The notes: generated from the sequence alone by a model not told the origin. A DNA stretch of 64,000 nt from JBEIFW01 sp046081125 (GCA_046081125.1 JBJTVH010000125.1:72033-136032); one strand, 5' to 3'. Counted from the first letter of the stretch, positions 7,595 through 16,727 are shown. A program made the numbers and translations.

Positions 7595-10366
7595 GTGGCG
7601 TACGGTGCGGTAACTGTCGTCATGCTCGTCGTTCTCCTGGCCCACCTCGTCGTCGCCGCGCTGCTGTGGACGATCGGATCCCGTCTCGGCTCGAGGGTGT
7701 CCGCTGTGGTGGCCGCCGCGCCGATGGTCGGGTCGTTCGCCTGGCTGCTCACGGCGAGGCCGGGCGACGCACCGGTCACGTCGTCGTGGCGTTGGATCGA
7801 TGCCCTCGGTCTCGAGTTCGTCCTGCGCCTCGACGGGCTCGGCTGGTTGCTCGCACTGCTCGTCTCCGGCGTCGGGGCCCTGGTGGTCGTCTATGCGTCG
7901 GGATACCTCCACGGTGAACCGGCGGTTCCCCGGTTCCTGGGCACCCTCGTGGCGTTCGCCGGGGCGATGCTCGGCCTGGTCGTGGCCGACGAGGTGCTCA
8001 CGCTGTTCCTCTTCTGGGAGTTGACGTCGGTGACGTCCTTCCTGCTCATCGGCCACGGAGACCGCGACGCTGCGGTCCGGACGGCGGCCACTCGGGCGCT
8101 GCTCGTGACGGGCGCCGGTGGGCTGGCCCTGCTCGGTGGTCTGGTCGTGCTGGCACAGGACGCCGGCACCGCCCGCATCTCGGAGCTGGCCGCCGCAGGA
8201 CCCACGGGTGCGCTCGGGGTGGGCGCGGCGCTGGCCGTGCTCGCCGGCGCCCTCACCAAGTCTGCCCAGGTGCCGTTCCACTTCTGGCTCCCCGGAGCCA
8301 TGCAGGCACCGACGCCGGTGTCGGCGTACCTGCACTCGGCGACGATGGTGAAAGCCGGTGTGATCCTCCTCGTGCGCTTCGCGCCGTTCCTGGCCGCCCT
8401 CGGACCGTGGCGCGGTGTCGTCGTCGCCGCCGGAGTGGCGTCGCTGCTGCTCGGGGGCGTCCGGGCGCTCACCGAGACCGACGCGAAGCTGGCGCTGGCG
8501 CACGGCACGGTGAGCCAGCTCGGGCTCCTGGTGATCCTCGCCGGTCTCGGGGTCCCCTCGCTCACGTACGCCGCAGTGGCGATGCTGCTCGCCCACGCAC
8601 TGTTCAAAGCGCCGCTGTTCCTCGTGGTCGGGATCGTCGATCACGCCACCGGCACGCGCGACCTTCGCCGCCTCGGGGGGCTGCGTCGCGAGCTGCCGGT
8701 CGTGGCAGCCCTCGCCGCGCTCGCTGCGGCTTCGATGGCGGCGTTGCCGCCTCTGGCGGGGTTCGTGGCGAAGGAAAAGGCGCTCGACGCGCTTGCGCTC
8801 GACGGACCGGGTGCCGCCGGTGCCGTGGCGCTCGTCGGGGTGGTCGCCGGTTCGGTGCTGACCGTGGCCTACACCGCACGGTGGTGGTGGTCGGTGTTCG
8901 CCGGGGCACCCCGCAGCGACCTGCACGTCCACGCCCCGGGTCCGAGCCTGGTCCTGCCCGTCGCCGCCCTCGCCATCGGTGGGCTCGCGATGGGGGTCGC
9001 GGCCGGTCCCGTCGGGTCGCTCGTCGCGGACGCCACGGCGATCGATGCGTCGCTCCACCTGTGGCCCGGGGCCCACCTCGCACTCGGGCTGTCGCTGATC
9101 GCCGTGCTCGCCGGGGTGGCGCTGTTCGTGGTCGTGCGCCGGCGACCGCTGCGGCCGGCACCGGCGTGGGTGCCGCGTGGCGACGCAGTGTACGAGCGCA
9201 CCTACGGCGGGTTGCTGGCCGGCGCTCGCCGGATCGCCGGGATCGTCCAGCCGGGTTCGTTGCCGGCCTATCTCGGCATCGTGTTCGTCACGGTCGTCGC
9301 CGTCGTGGTCGCGGCCGTTGCACTCGGCGCCCGACCGGGCGACCTCCCGGTCCGCCTCGCCGACGGCCCGGCCGAGGTGGCCATCGCCGCGTGCGTCGCG
9401 GTCCAGGCCGTCGTCGTGCTGCGGGTGCGCCGCCGGTTCGCCGGCGCCGTCGTGCTCGGTGGGGTGGGGTACGGGTTGGCGCTGCTGTTCGCGCTGCAGG
9501 GCGCCCCGGATCTGGCCGTCACGCAGTTCCTGGTCGAGACCCTGACCCTGGTGTCGCTGCTGCTCGTGCTGCGCCATCTCCCCGATCGGTTCGAACCGGC
9601 GCCGTCCTGGGCGCCCGGCGTCGTGCGGGTCGCGGTCGCCGTCGCCACCGGCGTGGTGGGGGCGACGTTGTTGTGGTTCGCCGGCACGAACCGGTCCGGG
9701 CCCAGCCCGGCACCGGAATACCTCGAGGCGTCGTTGCCGCTCGGCGGGGGACGGAACGTCGTCAACGTCACGCTGGTCGATTTCCGAGGCGCCGACACCC
9801 TCGGGGAGATCACTGTGCTCGGCATCGCGGCGGTGGGGGTCGGCAACCTCGTGCGCGCGGCGCGCCGGGCGCAGCGCCGAGCCGAGCCGGCGACGCTCGG
9901 GGTCACGACGGCGTGGTCCTCGGTGATCGTCGACCTCACCGCTCGGCTGCTGTTCCCGGTGGTGCTGTTGGTGTCGATCGTGATCGCCTTCCGTGGCCAC
10001 AACGCCCCCGGGGGCGGGTTCGCGGGTGGCCTGATCGCCGGATCCGCGTTCGTGATCCGCTACCTCGCCGAGGGGCGCACCTTCGCCAAGGCCCGGGCCC
10101 GGCTCGCACCCACCACGATGATCGGCGTCGGTCTCCTGCTGTCGGCGCTCACGGCGCTCGCCCCGATCGCGGCGGGCAACGAGTACTTCACCTCGACGAT
10201 CGTGTCGCTCGACGTGCCGCTGATCGGCCAGGTGAAGCTCGTCAGTTCGGCGCTGTTCGACCTCGGCGTCTACGCGTTGGTGACCGGGGTGGTGCTGATG
10301 ATCCTCAACGAACTCGGCTCGGACTCGCAGCGGCTCGTGCCCCGCCGGGTCGGGAGACCCCGATGA
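7595..10366 (+). CDS. mrpA: Na+/H+ antiporter subunit MrpA with fused MrpB domain
   Basis: 923 residues, largest subunit of a Mrp (Mnh/Sha) multi-subunit cation/proton antiporter in the plasma membrane. Residues about 1-480 are NuoL-like, with the proton-path motifs SAQVPFHFWLPGAM (near 221) and HSATMVKAG. The central part carries DUF4040-type segments (APDLAVTQFLVET near 640), and residues about 770-910 are an MrpB domain (FRGHNAPGGGFAGGL). A/B fusion is common in actinobacteria. The start is GTG 7595, with ATG 7622 possible. It leads a seven-domain operon in which each next gene overlaps its predecessor by four bases. Confidence 0.93.
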   Translation: MAYGAVTVVMLVVLLAHLVVAALLWTIGSRLGSRVSAVVAAAPMVGSFAWLLTARPGDAPVTSSWRWIDALGLEFVLRLDGLGWLLALLVSGVGALVVVYASGYLHGEPAVPRFLGTLVAFAGAMLGLVVADEVLTLFLFWELTSVTSFLLIGHGDRDAAVRTAATRALLVTGAGGLALLGGLVVLAQDAGTARISELAAAGPTGALGVGAALAVLAGALTKSAQVPFHFWLPGAMQAPTPVSAYLHSATMVKAGVILLVRFAPFLAALGPWRGVVVAAGVASLLLGGVRALTETDAKLALAHGTVSQLGLLVILAGLGVPSLTYAAVAMLLAHALFKAPLFLVVGIVDHATGTRDLRRLGGLRRELPVVAALAALAAASMAALPPLAGFVAKEKALDALALDGPGAAGAVALVGVVAGSVLTVAYTARWWWSVFAGAPRSDLHVHAPGPSLVLPVAALAIGGLAMGVAAGPVGSLVADATAIDASLHLWPGAHLALGLSLIAVLAGVALFVVVRRRPLRPAPAWVPRGDAVYERTYGGLLAGARRIAGIVQPGSLPAYLGIVFVTVVAVVVAAVALGARPGDLPVRLADGPAEVAIAACVAVQAVVVLRVRRRFAGAVVLGGVGYGLALLFALQGAPDLAVTQFLVETLTLVSLLLVLRHLPDRFEPAPSWAPGVVRVAVAVATGVVGATLLWFAGTNRSGPSPAPEYLEASLPLGGGRNVVNVTLVDFRGADTLGEITVLGIAAVGVGNLVRAARRAQRRAEPATLGVTTAWSSVIVDLTARLLFPVVLLVSIVIAFRGHNAPGGGFAGGLIAGSAFVIRYLAEGRTFAKARARLAPTTMIGVGLLLSALTALAPIAAGNEYFTSTIVSLDVPLIGQVKLVSSALFDLGVYALVTGVVLMILNELGSDSQRLVPRRVGRPR

Positions 10367-10755
10367 GCCTCACGTTGGTGGTGCTGTGCGGCGTGCTCGT
10401 GTCGGCGGGTGTCTACCTGCTGCTCCACCGGAGTCTCACGCGCATCGTGCTCGGCGTCGGCATGCTCGGCAACGCCGTGAACGTGCTGCTGTTCGCCACG
10501 GGCGGCAAGAACGGCTCGGCACCGATCCTGCGCCCCGACGGCACGGTCGAGCAGCCGGTCTCGGATCCGTTGCCGCAGGCGCTGATGCTCACTGCGATCG
10601 TGATCGGGTTCGCGCTCATCTCGTTCCTGTGCGCGCTCGCCTGGCGGAGCTGGACACTCGACGGCAACGACATCGTCGAAGACGACGTCGAGGATCGCCG
10701 CCTTGCGCAGGCCGGGCCGGTCGACCCGGCGTCGACCCCCCGGGAGCGGCCGTGA
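10363..10755 (+). CDS. mrpC: Na+/H+ antiporter subunit MrpC
   Basis: 130 residues, homologous to NuoK. Three membrane segments are visible, with the typical N-terminus MSLTLVVLCGVLVSAG and the motif LGVGMLGNAVNVLL near residue 30, followed by DPLPQALMLTAIVIGFA. The acidic C-terminal tail (DIVEDDVEDRRL) is longer than usual and polar. ATG at 10363 overlaps the mrpA stop as ATGA; its own stop overlaps the mrpD start as GTGA. Subunit C is required for assembly of the antiporter complex. Confidence 0.92.
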   Translation: MSLTLVVLCGVLVSAGVYLLLHRSLTRIVLGVGMLGNAVNVLLFATGGKNGSAPILRPDGTVEQPVSDPLPQALMLTAIVIGFALISFLCALAWRSWTLDGNDIVEDDVEDRRLAQAGPVDPASTPRERP

Positions 10756-12236
10756 ACGCCGTGGTCCCGCTCCCGATCGTGTTGCCGATCGTCGGCGCTG
10801 CCCTCAGCCTGTTGGCCTGGCGACGCCAGCGGATCCAACGCGCCATCTCGGCGGTCGCGCTTCTCGCCGCGCTGGGCTCGGCGGTCACCGTGCTCGCCAG
10901 CGTCGTGGCCGACGAGGCGCCGATCGCCGTGCGGATCGGCGGATCGGCGCCGGTCATCGGCATCGTGCTCGTCGCCGATCGGCTCTCGGCCCTGCTCCTC
11001 GTCGTCGCCGTGGCGATGCTCGCCGTCGTGCTCGTGTACGCCGTCGGGCAGCGCACGCCCGACGAACGCTCCCGCGCCTACCACCCGGCCTATCTCGTGC
11101 TGACGGCGGGGGTGGCCGGGGCGTTCCTGGCCGGTGACCTGTTCCACCTGTTCGTCGCCGTCGAGGTCCTCCTGATCGCGAGCTACGTGCTGCTGATGCT
11201 CGAGGGCAGCAACGCCCAGGTGCGCGCCGGCACGACCTATGTGGTGATCAACATCCTGGAGTCGATGCTCCTGCTCGCCGCGATCGGGTTGGTGTTCGCA
11301 GCGACGGGCACGGTGTCCATGGCGCTGTTGCCCGAGCGGATCGCCGCGCTCGACAGCGGGGTTCGATGGGGGCTCAACGGGATGCTGTTCGTTGCGTTCG
11401 GGCTGAAGGCTGCGGTGTTCCCGCTGTTCTCCTGGCTGCCGGACTCGTACCCGACGGCACCGAGCCCGGTCACGGCGGTGTTCGCCGGATTGTTGACCAA
11501 GATCGGCGTCTACGCGCTGGTGCGCACCGAGACCCTGCTGTTCCCCGGCGAGCAGGAGGTGCTGCTGCTGGTCGTCGCGGCGCTGACGATGATCGTCGGG
11601 GTGCTCGGCGCCCTGGCCCAGGGCGACATGAAACGAATCCTGTCGTTCCACATCGTGAGCCAGATCGGCTACATGGTGCTCGGTATCGGCATCGGCACCC
11701 CGGCTGCGCTGGCTGCGACGGTGTTCTTCATCGTCCATCAGATCCCGGTGAAGACCTCGTTGTTCCTCGTCGAGGGGATCGTCGAACGGGAGACGGGCAC
11801 CAGTCGCCTCGCCGAGGTCGGCGGCCTGTTGCATCGTTCGGGTTGGCTGGCGGTGCTGTTCGGCGTGTCGGCCCTGAGCCTCGCCGGCGTGCCGCCGCTG
11901 TCGGGCTTCGTGGGCAAGTTGGGGATCGTCGAGGCGGCGGCGAGCGATGGGCAGTGGATGATGCTGGCCGTCGCGCTGGCCGTGTCACTGCTCACGCTGG
12001 TGTCGATGGTCAAGATCTGGGTCGGGCTCTTCTGGGGCGAGGTCATGCCCGTGCCTCCGGCCGACCGGGCCCGTGGGCTGCTGCGGCGCACCCCGGTGAT
12101 GGCCGGTGCCACGATCGTCGCCGTGGGATTCGGCGTGGCGATCGCCGTGGTGTCCGGACCCTTGTACCGGCTGTGTGCCGACATCGGCGCCGAACTCCTC
12201 GACCCCTCCGCCTACATCCGGGCGGTGACCGGATGA
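10752..12236 (+). CDS. mrpD: Na+/H+ antiporter subunit MrpD
   Basis: 494 residues, NuoM/N-like antiporter subunit with about 14 membrane segments. Diagnostic stretches are LKAAVFPLFSWLPDSYPTAP near residue 218, GLLTKIGVYALVR, and GDMKRILSFHIVSQIGYM near residue 290. With MrpA it forms a proton-translocating module. Start is the GTG at 10752 inside the GTGA overlap with mrpC; an upstream open frame in the same phase reads through mrpC in another frame and is not the gene. The stop overlaps the mrpE ATG. Confidence 0.93.
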   Translation: MNAVVPLPIVLPIVGAALSLLAWRRQRIQRAISAVALLAALGSAVTVLASVVADEAPIAVRIGGSAPVIGIVLVADRLSALLLVVAVAMLAVVLVYAVGQRTPDERSRAYHPAYLVLTAGVAGAFLAGDLFHLFVAVEVLLIASYVLLMLEGSNAQVRAGTTYVVINILESMLLLAAIGLVFAATGTVSMALLPERIAALDSGVRWGLNGMLFVAFGLKAAVFPLFSWLPDSYPTAPSPVTAVFAGLLTKIGVYALVRTETLLFPGEQEVLLLVVAALTMIVGVLGALAQGDMKRILSFHIVSQIGYMVLGIGIGTPAALAATVFFIVHQIPVKTSLFLVEGIVERETGTSRLAEVGGLLHRSGWLAVLFGVSALSLAGVPPLSGFVGKLGIVEAAASDGQWMMLAVALAVSLLTLVSMVKIWVGLFWGEVMPVPPADRARGLLRRTPVMAGATIVAVGFGVAIAVVSGPLYRLCADIGAELLDPSAYIRAVTG

Positions 12237-12727
12237 TGCGCCGTCTGCTCCTGGGTGCAGCCCTGCTGGTCACCTGGCTGCTGCTGTGGGGCGAGGTGTC
12301 CGTGGCCAACCTCCTGAGCGGTCTGGTCGCCAGCGCAGCGGTCGTCGTCCTCGTCCCCGGGCTCGGGGTGCCGGCCGGTCATCGGGTTCGCCCGGTCGGG
12401 CTCGTGTGCCTCGTCGGCCTGTTCGTGGTCGCCCTCGCTCGCTCGACCTACCAGGTGGTGCTCGCCGTGGTGCATCCCACGCCCGAGCGGTTGCGCGCCG
12501 GGGTGGTCCGGGTTCGGCTGCGTTCCCGCTCACCGTTGGTCGGCACGATCGTCGCCGACCTCGTCACCTTGACCCCGGGCACGTTGTCGCTGTCGCTCGA
12601 CAACGGCGTGCTGTTCGTCCACGTCCTCGGTCTCGGCGACCCCGAGGCCGCTCGGGCCGACGTCCTGCGCTTCGAACAGGCGGTGCTCGCTGCGATCGAA
12701 CCGCTGCCACCGGCGGTGAGCCGATGA
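12233..12727 (+). CDS. mrpE: Na+/H+ antiporter subunit MrpE
   Basis: 164 residues. Two or three N-terminal membrane segments, then the conserved cytosolic part with SPLVGTIVADLVTLTPGTL near residue 100 and DNGVLFVHVLG, which are the family hallmarks. MrpE is essential for stable assembly and activity of the antiporter. Two ATG codons lie in phase at 12233 and 12236; the first sits in the ATGA overlap with mrpD. The stop overlaps the mrpF start. Confidence 0.92.
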   Translation: MMRRLLLGAALLVTWLLLWGEVSVANLLSGLVASAAVVVLVPGLGVPAGHRVRPVGLVCLVGLFVVALARSTYQVVLAVVHPTPERLRAGVVRVRLRSRSPLVGTIVADLVTLTPGTLSLSLDNGVLFVHVLGLGDPEAARADVLRFEQAVLAAIEPLPPAVSR

Positions 12728-12984
12728 CGGCCGTGACCACGATCGCGTTGGTCATCCTCGCCGTGTCGGCGGTGATCGCCGTGGCGAAGGTGGCGGCCTC
12801 GTCGATTGTCGTCGACCGGGCCGTAGCGCTCGACCTCGGCCTGCTGATCGTGGCCAACGCGCTCGTGGTGGTGGCCGTGCGGTGGGGCGACGACCTCCTC
12901 CTCGACCTCGTGCTGCTGGTGGGGCTGCTGGGATTCGTGTCCGGTCTCACGGTGGCCCGCTTCGTCGAACGGCGCGGGCCGTGA
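12724..12984 (+). CDS. mrpF: Na+/H+ antiporter subunit MrpF
   Basis: 86 residues with three membrane segments, the normal size for MrpF. Conserved features include the acidic residue of VVDRAVALDLGLLI in the first loop and the closing LGFVSGLTVARFVERRG. The ATG at 12724 overlaps the mrpE stop by four bases and the 3' end overlaps the mrpG GTG. Small subunits F and G complete the membrane arm of the antiporter. Confidence 0.92.
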   Translation: MTAVTTIALVILAVSAVIAVAKVAASSIVVDRAVALDLGLLIVANALVVVAVRWGDDLLLDLVLLVGLLGFVSGLTVARFVERRGP

Positions 12985-13319
12985 CCCCGTTCGAGGTGGT
13001 CGCTGCGGTCGGGATGCTGACCGGGAGCGTGCTGTGCCTGCTCGCCGCGATCGGCCTGCACCGCATGCCCGACCTCTACGCCCGGATGCATGCCGCGACC
13101 AAGGTGCCGACGATGGCGCTGCTGGTCACCTCGGTCGGCGCTGCGTTCGTGCTCACGGATGCGGAATCCCTGACGCGCCTCGTGCTCATCGTGCTGCTGC
13201 AGTTCCTGACCGCACCGGCCGCGGCGCATCTGCTCGGGCGGGCGGCGCACGACCGTCGACTCACGCGCAGCAAGCACACGGTGCTCGACGAACTCGAAGG
13301 CCCGGATCTGCGGCCCTGA
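12981..13319 (+). CDS. mrpG: Na+/H+ antiporter subunit MrpG
   Basis: 112 residues, last gene of the mrp operon. Three membrane segments and the family motif IGLHRMPDLYARMHAATKVPT near residue 25 identify MrpG (PhaG/MnhG). The GTG start at 12981 lies in the GTGA overlap with mrpF. The following gene is on the opposite strand, 36 bases away, so the operon ends here. Confidence 0.93.
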   Translation: MTPFEVVAAVGMLTGSVLCLLAAIGLHRMPDLYARMHAATKVPTMALLVTSVGAAFVLTDAESLTRLVLIVLLQFLTAPAAAHLLGRAAHDRRLTRSKHTVLDELEGPDLRP

Positions 13320-13355
13320 GCACGGCGTCGGGCCGGTGCTGCGCCGGAACGTTCC

Positions 13356-14459
13356 TCAGTGACCGGAGGCGGCCGGCGCCGCGACCACTTCGAACGCGAG
13401 CAGCCCGTCCTGCCACACCGTGCGGGCTTCTCCGGCGAGGCGAAGGTGCTCGAGATGGGCGTAGGTCTCGCTCTCGGCCATCGGACCCCAGGCCCGCTCC
13501 GAGAACAGGTGCCGCATCATCTCGTTGACCGTGGCCGCCCGACCGAACTCGGCCGAGGTGGTCCGCAGTTTCTCGAGGCGCTCCTCGTGGTGGACCTTGA
13601 TGTGGGCGACCCGGCTCTGCAGGTCGGCGAACGGGGTGCCGTGCGCGGGCAGTACGTACCGTACGCCGGAGAGCCCGGCGACCTTGTCGAGCGAGCCGAA
13701 GAACTCCTTGAGCGGATCGTCCTGGTTCGTGACCCCGGCGATGTGGGGGGTGATCGTCGGCAGCACGTGGTCGCCGGAGAGCAGCACCCCCTCGGTCGGG
13801 TCGTAGAGGCACAGGTGATCGTGGGTGTGCCCCGGGGTGTGGACCGCCACCCACTCACGCCGGGCCAGGGTGACCACCTGGGCGTCGTCGAGGCGCACGG
13901 TGGGCCGAGGGCGCTGGAGCGGGTCGGTCATCATTTGCCGCATCCGCTGCTCGGACGCCGAATCGAGCGGGCGGTACCGCTCGCCACCCCACGGGGTCGG
14001 CCGGTCCCAGGGTGCCGGGATGGCGTCGGTGTCGCCCCGTTCGAGCAGCTCGGCCATCGTCTCGGCGTCGGGGCTGTCGGGTTCGGGTTCCCAGTAGAGC
14101 TTGAACAGGCGGTGGCTGACGATGTCGGCCCCCGATTCCTCGCGCAGCCACTGCGCCCCACCGAAGTGATCCGGATGGGAGTGGGTGACGATCACGGTGT
14201 GGACCCGGGGGATCGGCACACCGAGGCGGGCGAGCCGCTCACCGAGCGCTGCGCGGCTGACCTCGTCGGGCAACCCCGGATCGACGAGGGTGAACCCGTC
14301 ACCGTCCTCGAGCACGTAGCAGTTGACGTGACCGAGGCCAGGCATGGAGATCGGGAGCTGCATGCGCAAGATCCCCGGAGCGACCTCGGTGACGTCGTCC
14401 TCGGCCGGTTGCTGCTCGGATCGCACACCCATGCTCGGGAAGTTAGTTGGCGACTGCAA
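13356..14459 (-). CDS. Metallo-beta-lactamase-fold hydrolase
   Basis: 367 residues. The metal site is complete: THSHPDHFGG near residue 91, HTPGHTHDH near residue 200, the SGDHVLP aspartate and the late histidine in LPAHGTP. A C-terminal winged-helix-like region (ERAWGPMAESETYAHLEHL) resembles that of LACTB2-type and related MBL hydrolases. Likely a cytoplasmic thioester or phosphoester hydrolase; substrate unknown. An in-phase ATG at 14432 (MGVRSEQQ) is an alternative and perhaps better start. It is convergent with mrpG and divergent from the glycosyltransferase gene. Confidence 0.82.
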   Translation of the reverse strand: MQSPTNFPSMGVRSEQQPAEDDVTEVAPGILRMQLPISMPGLGHVNCYVLEDGDGFTLVDPGLPDEVSRAALGERLARLGVPIPRVHTVIVTHSHPDHFGGAQWLREESGADIVSHRLFKLYWEPEPDSPDAETMAELLERGDTDAIPAPWDRPTPWGGERYRPLDSASEQRMRQMMTDPLQRPRPTVRLDDAQVVTLARREWVAVHTPGHTHDHLCLYDPTEGVLLSGDHVLPTITPHIAGVTNQDDPLKEFFGSLDKVAGLSGVRYVLPAHGTPFADLQSRVAHIKVHHEERLEKLRTTSAEFGRAATVNEMMRHLFSERAWGPMAESETYAHLEHLRLAGEARTVWQDGLLAFEVVAAPAASGH

Positions 14460-14549
14460 GGTTCCACACGTTGCCTCCGTCCGGTGGGGGTCGACGGTGA
14501 CCAGTGCCGGTCCGACCGGCGCCGTGGCCCGGGCCTACGGTCGCGGCCG

Positions 14550-15590
14550 ATGCCGACGATGTCGCTGGCCGTGTACGCCGTCGGGTGGGCGATCGGCTGG
14601 TTGCTGCTCGCACGGTTCCCGGCGCTGCCGGCGATCCGGCCGGATCGGCCGTCGGTGGCGGTCGTGATCCCGGCGCGCGACGAGGAGCGTTCGCTGCCCA
14701 CGCTGCTCGCCTCGGTACAGCCGCAACTGCGCGTCGGGGACGAACTCGTGGTCGTCGACGACCATTCGAGCGATGCGACGGCTCGCCTCGCCCGGGCGGC
14801 AGGGGCAACGGTGCTCGCGGCGCCCGAGTTGCCCGGCGGCTGGGCCGGAAAGTGCTGGGCGCTGCACACCGGGATCGGTGCGACGAGCGCCGAGATGCTC
14901 GTGCTGGTCGACGCCGACGTCGAGCTCGCTGCCGACGCGCTGGACCGGCTCGTCCCGCTCGCGGCGCAGGGCGCCCTCGTGGCGGTGCAGCCCTGGCACC
15001 GGACGGAACGGCTCTACGAGCAGGCGAGCCTGTTGTTCAACCTGGTTGGCCCGATGGGGTCGGGCGGGTTCGTCGCCTGGCGGCGACCCGGTCGGAGCCG
15101 GCTCGCGTTCGGCCCGGTGCTCGTCACGCGACGCGACCGCTACGAGGCCATAGGCGGGCACGCCCATCCCGCCGTGCGAGGACGGGTGGCCGAGGATCTC
15201 GCGCTCGCCGAGCGCTACGGCGGCGCCACCGTCCTGCTCGACCGGCGACTCGCCCGGTTCCGGATGTACCCCGAGGGCCTCGGCCAGCTCGTGCAGGGGT
15301 GGACGAAGAACCAGATGGCGGGCATCGCTGCGATCCCGTGGTGGATGGTCCTCGCCATCGTCGCCTGGGTGGCCTCGCTGCTGGGCGGGTGGCGTGTGCA
15401 CCCCGGCCTCTGCCTGGTGAGCGCCGCCCAGCTGTGGGTGCTCGGCCGCCGGGTCGGGCGGTTCGGACCGTTGACTGCGCTGACCTATCCGCTGTGGACG
15501 CTGGTGTTCGTGGTGGTGGTGTTCCGCTCGATCGCGCTGCGGATCACCGGCCGGCCCGCCAGGTGGCGGGGTCGTTCACTGCGGGCGTGA
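14550..15590 (+). CDS. Family 2 glycosyltransferase, CrtQ-like membrane protein
   Basis: 346 residues: one N-terminal membrane segment, a GT-A domain (VAVVIPARDEERSLPTLL near residue 36; VVDDHSSD; VLVDADVEL, the DxD site) and two C-terminal membrane segments from about residue 260. The motif GKCWALHTG and the final GWTKNQMAGI block resemble the carotenoid-type glycosyltransferases (CrtQ family). No carotenoid gene is next to it, so the acceptor is unknown. Start ATG 14550 was preferred because the membrane segment follows immediately. Its 3' end overlaps orn by 15 bases tail to tail. Confidence 0.8.
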   Translation: MPTMSLAVYAVGWAIGWLLLARFPALPAIRPDRPSVAVVIPARDEERSLPTLLASVQPQLRVGDELVVVDDHSSDATARLARAAGATVLAAPELPGGWAGKCWALHTGIGATSAEMLVLVDADVELAADALDRLVPLAAQGALVAVQPWHRTERLYEQASLLFNLVGPMGSGGFVAWRRPGRSRLAFGPVLVTRRDRYEAIGGHAHPAVRGRVAEDLALAERYGGATVLLDRRLARFRMYPEGLGQLVQGWTKNQMAGIAAIPWWMVLAIVAWVASLLGGWRVHPGLCLVSAAQLWVLGRRVGRFGPLTALTYPLWTLVFVVVVFRSIALRITGRPARWRGRSLRA

Positions 15591-16121
15591 CGGCAGGAAC
15601 ACGCGCTCGCGGTAGTACCGCAGCTCGGCGACGCTTTCCCGGATGTCGTCGAGGGCACGGTGGCTTCCCTGCTTGCGCGGGCGTTCCGAGCGCACGGCCG
15701 GGTACCAGCGCCGCACGAGTTCCTTGACGGTGGACACGTCGACGCTGCGGTAGTGGAGCCAGTCCTCGATCTCGGGAAGGTAGGCCGCAAGGAAGCGCCG
15801 GTCGGTGCCGATCGAGTTGCCGCACAACGGGATCTTGCGGGCCTCGGGCGAATGCTTGCGGATGAAGGCGAGGGTCTCGCCGCCGGCGTGCTCGAGGCTG
15901 ATCGTCGAGGTTCGGATGGCCTCGAGGAGGCCGGACCGGGTGTGCATGTCGACGACGAAGGGATCCATCTTGGCGAGCACCTCGTCGGTTTGGAACACCA
16001 CGAGGTCGGGCCCTTCCTCGACGACGTTCAGTTCGTCGTCGGTCACCAGGGTGGCGATCTCCACGATCCGGTCGACGGACGGATCGAGCCCGGTCATTTC
16101 CAGGTCCATCCAGATCAGCAC
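15576..16121 (-). CDS. orn: Oligoribonuclease
   Basis: 181 residues, DnaQ-fold 3'-5' exonuclease that degrades di- to penta-ribonucleotides, including pGpG from c-di-GMP turnover. Motifs: WMDLEMTGLD (Exo I), GNSIGTDRRFLAAYLP (Exo II) and HRALDDIRES (Exo III, DEDDh). Start is the GTG at 16119-16121, since family members begin directly with LIWMDLEMTGL. Length agrees with the family. Monocistronic in appearance. Confidence 0.95.
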   Translation of the reverse strand: MLIWMDLEMTGLDPSVDRIVEIATLVTDDELNVVEEGPDLVVFQTDEVLAKMDPFVVDMHTRSGLLEAIRTSTISLEHAGGETLAFIRKHSPEARKIPLCGNSIGTDRRFLAAYLPEIEDWLHYRSVDVSTVKELVRRWYPAVRSERPRKQGSHRALDDIRESVAELRYYRERVFLPSRPQ

Positions 16122-16174
16122 CGCAGGGATGCTACCGGCGCGGCCCGGCCGAGCGGGGGAACGATGGCCGGCGG

Positions 16175-16218
16175 TGGTGTCCGTCGGCGACGATCGTGGT
16201 GTCGGTCGGCGACGATGG
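16175..16218 (+). repeat. Two tandem 22-bp repeats before dut
   Basis: Two copies of a 22-base unit (16175-16196 and 16197-16218), differing at two positions, sit directly upstream of the dut start at 16223. The unit has the form TGGTGTC-S-GTCGGCGACGAT. The second copy ends next to the G-rich ribosome-binding stretch. The period is two helical turns, so it could be a binding site or merely a slippage duplication. Confidence 0.6.
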
Positions 16219-16222
16219 GGGC

Positions 16223-16660
16223 ATGACCCGACTGCGCGTCGTGCGCCTCGACGGGGATCTGCCCGCACCCGGCTACGCCCGGCCTGGCGATGCCGGTCTC
16301 GATCTCCTGGCTCGCCACGACCTCCACCTGGCCCCCGGCGGCGGCCGAGGTCTGGTCGCGACCGGGATTGCCGTCGCCATCCCGGCCGGTCACGCAGGCT
16401 TCGTCCAGCCCCGCTCCGGACTCGCCCTGCGTCACGGGATCACGGTGCTGAACAGCCCGGGCCTGATCGACAGCGGCTACCGGGACGAGTTGCGTGTCGT
16501 GCTGGTGAACACCGACCCGGTCGAGCCCTATGACGTGCGCCGAGGCGACCGGATCGCGCAGTTGGTCGTGCTCACCGTCGCCCAGTGCGTGCTCGTCGAG
16601 GTGGCCGACTTCGACGGCGACGACCACCGGGGTGGCGGATTCGGCTCGACCGGCCGGTGA
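16223..16660 (+). CDS. dut: Deoxyuridine 5'-triphosphate nucleotidohydrolase (dUTPase)
   Basis: 145 residues. Hydrolyses dUTP to dUMP and pyrophosphate, keeping uracil out of DNA and feeding thymidylate synthesis. Trimeric dUTPase motifs are all present: YARPGDAGLDL (motif 1), QPRSGLALRHG (2), NSPGLIDSGYRDEL (3), RGDRIAQLV (4) and the C-terminal GGGFGSTGR (5). ATG 16223 is chosen over a start 27 bases upstream because it follows a G-rich ribosome-binding stretch. Convergent with the Nei-type glycosylase gene. Confidence 0.95.
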   Translation: MTRLRVVRLDGDLPAPGYARPGDAGLDLLARHDLHLAPGGGRGLVATGIAVAIPAGHAGFVQPRSGLALRHGITVLNSPGLIDSGYRDELRVVLVNTDPVEPYDVRRGDRIAQLVVLTVAQCVLVEVADFDGDDHRGGGFGSTGR

Positions 16661-16714
16661 GATCCGGGCCGTGAGATCCGGCGGGTGAGTTCCGGGCGGT
16701 GCGGTCCGGGCTCG
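16656..16714. repeat. Four imperfect 14-15-bp repeats between dut and the Nei-type gene
   Basis: After the dut stop the sequence repeats a unit like GTGAGATCCGGGC about four times with drift (GTGAGATCC, GTGAGATCC, GTGAGTTCC, GTGCGGTCC). It fills the 67-base gap between two convergent genes. No clear hairpin with a T-tract is seen, so it may be a degraded tandem duplication of the dut 3' end. Confidence 0.5.
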
Positions 16715-16727
16715 GCCGGACCGCCGA

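Noticed and set aside
7535..10000. 821-codon open frame antisense to mrpA
   Set aside because: High-GC antisense shadow: composition is almost all charged or small residues (E, R, H, G, D), without hydrophobic structure, while the sense strand encodes a full MrpA.
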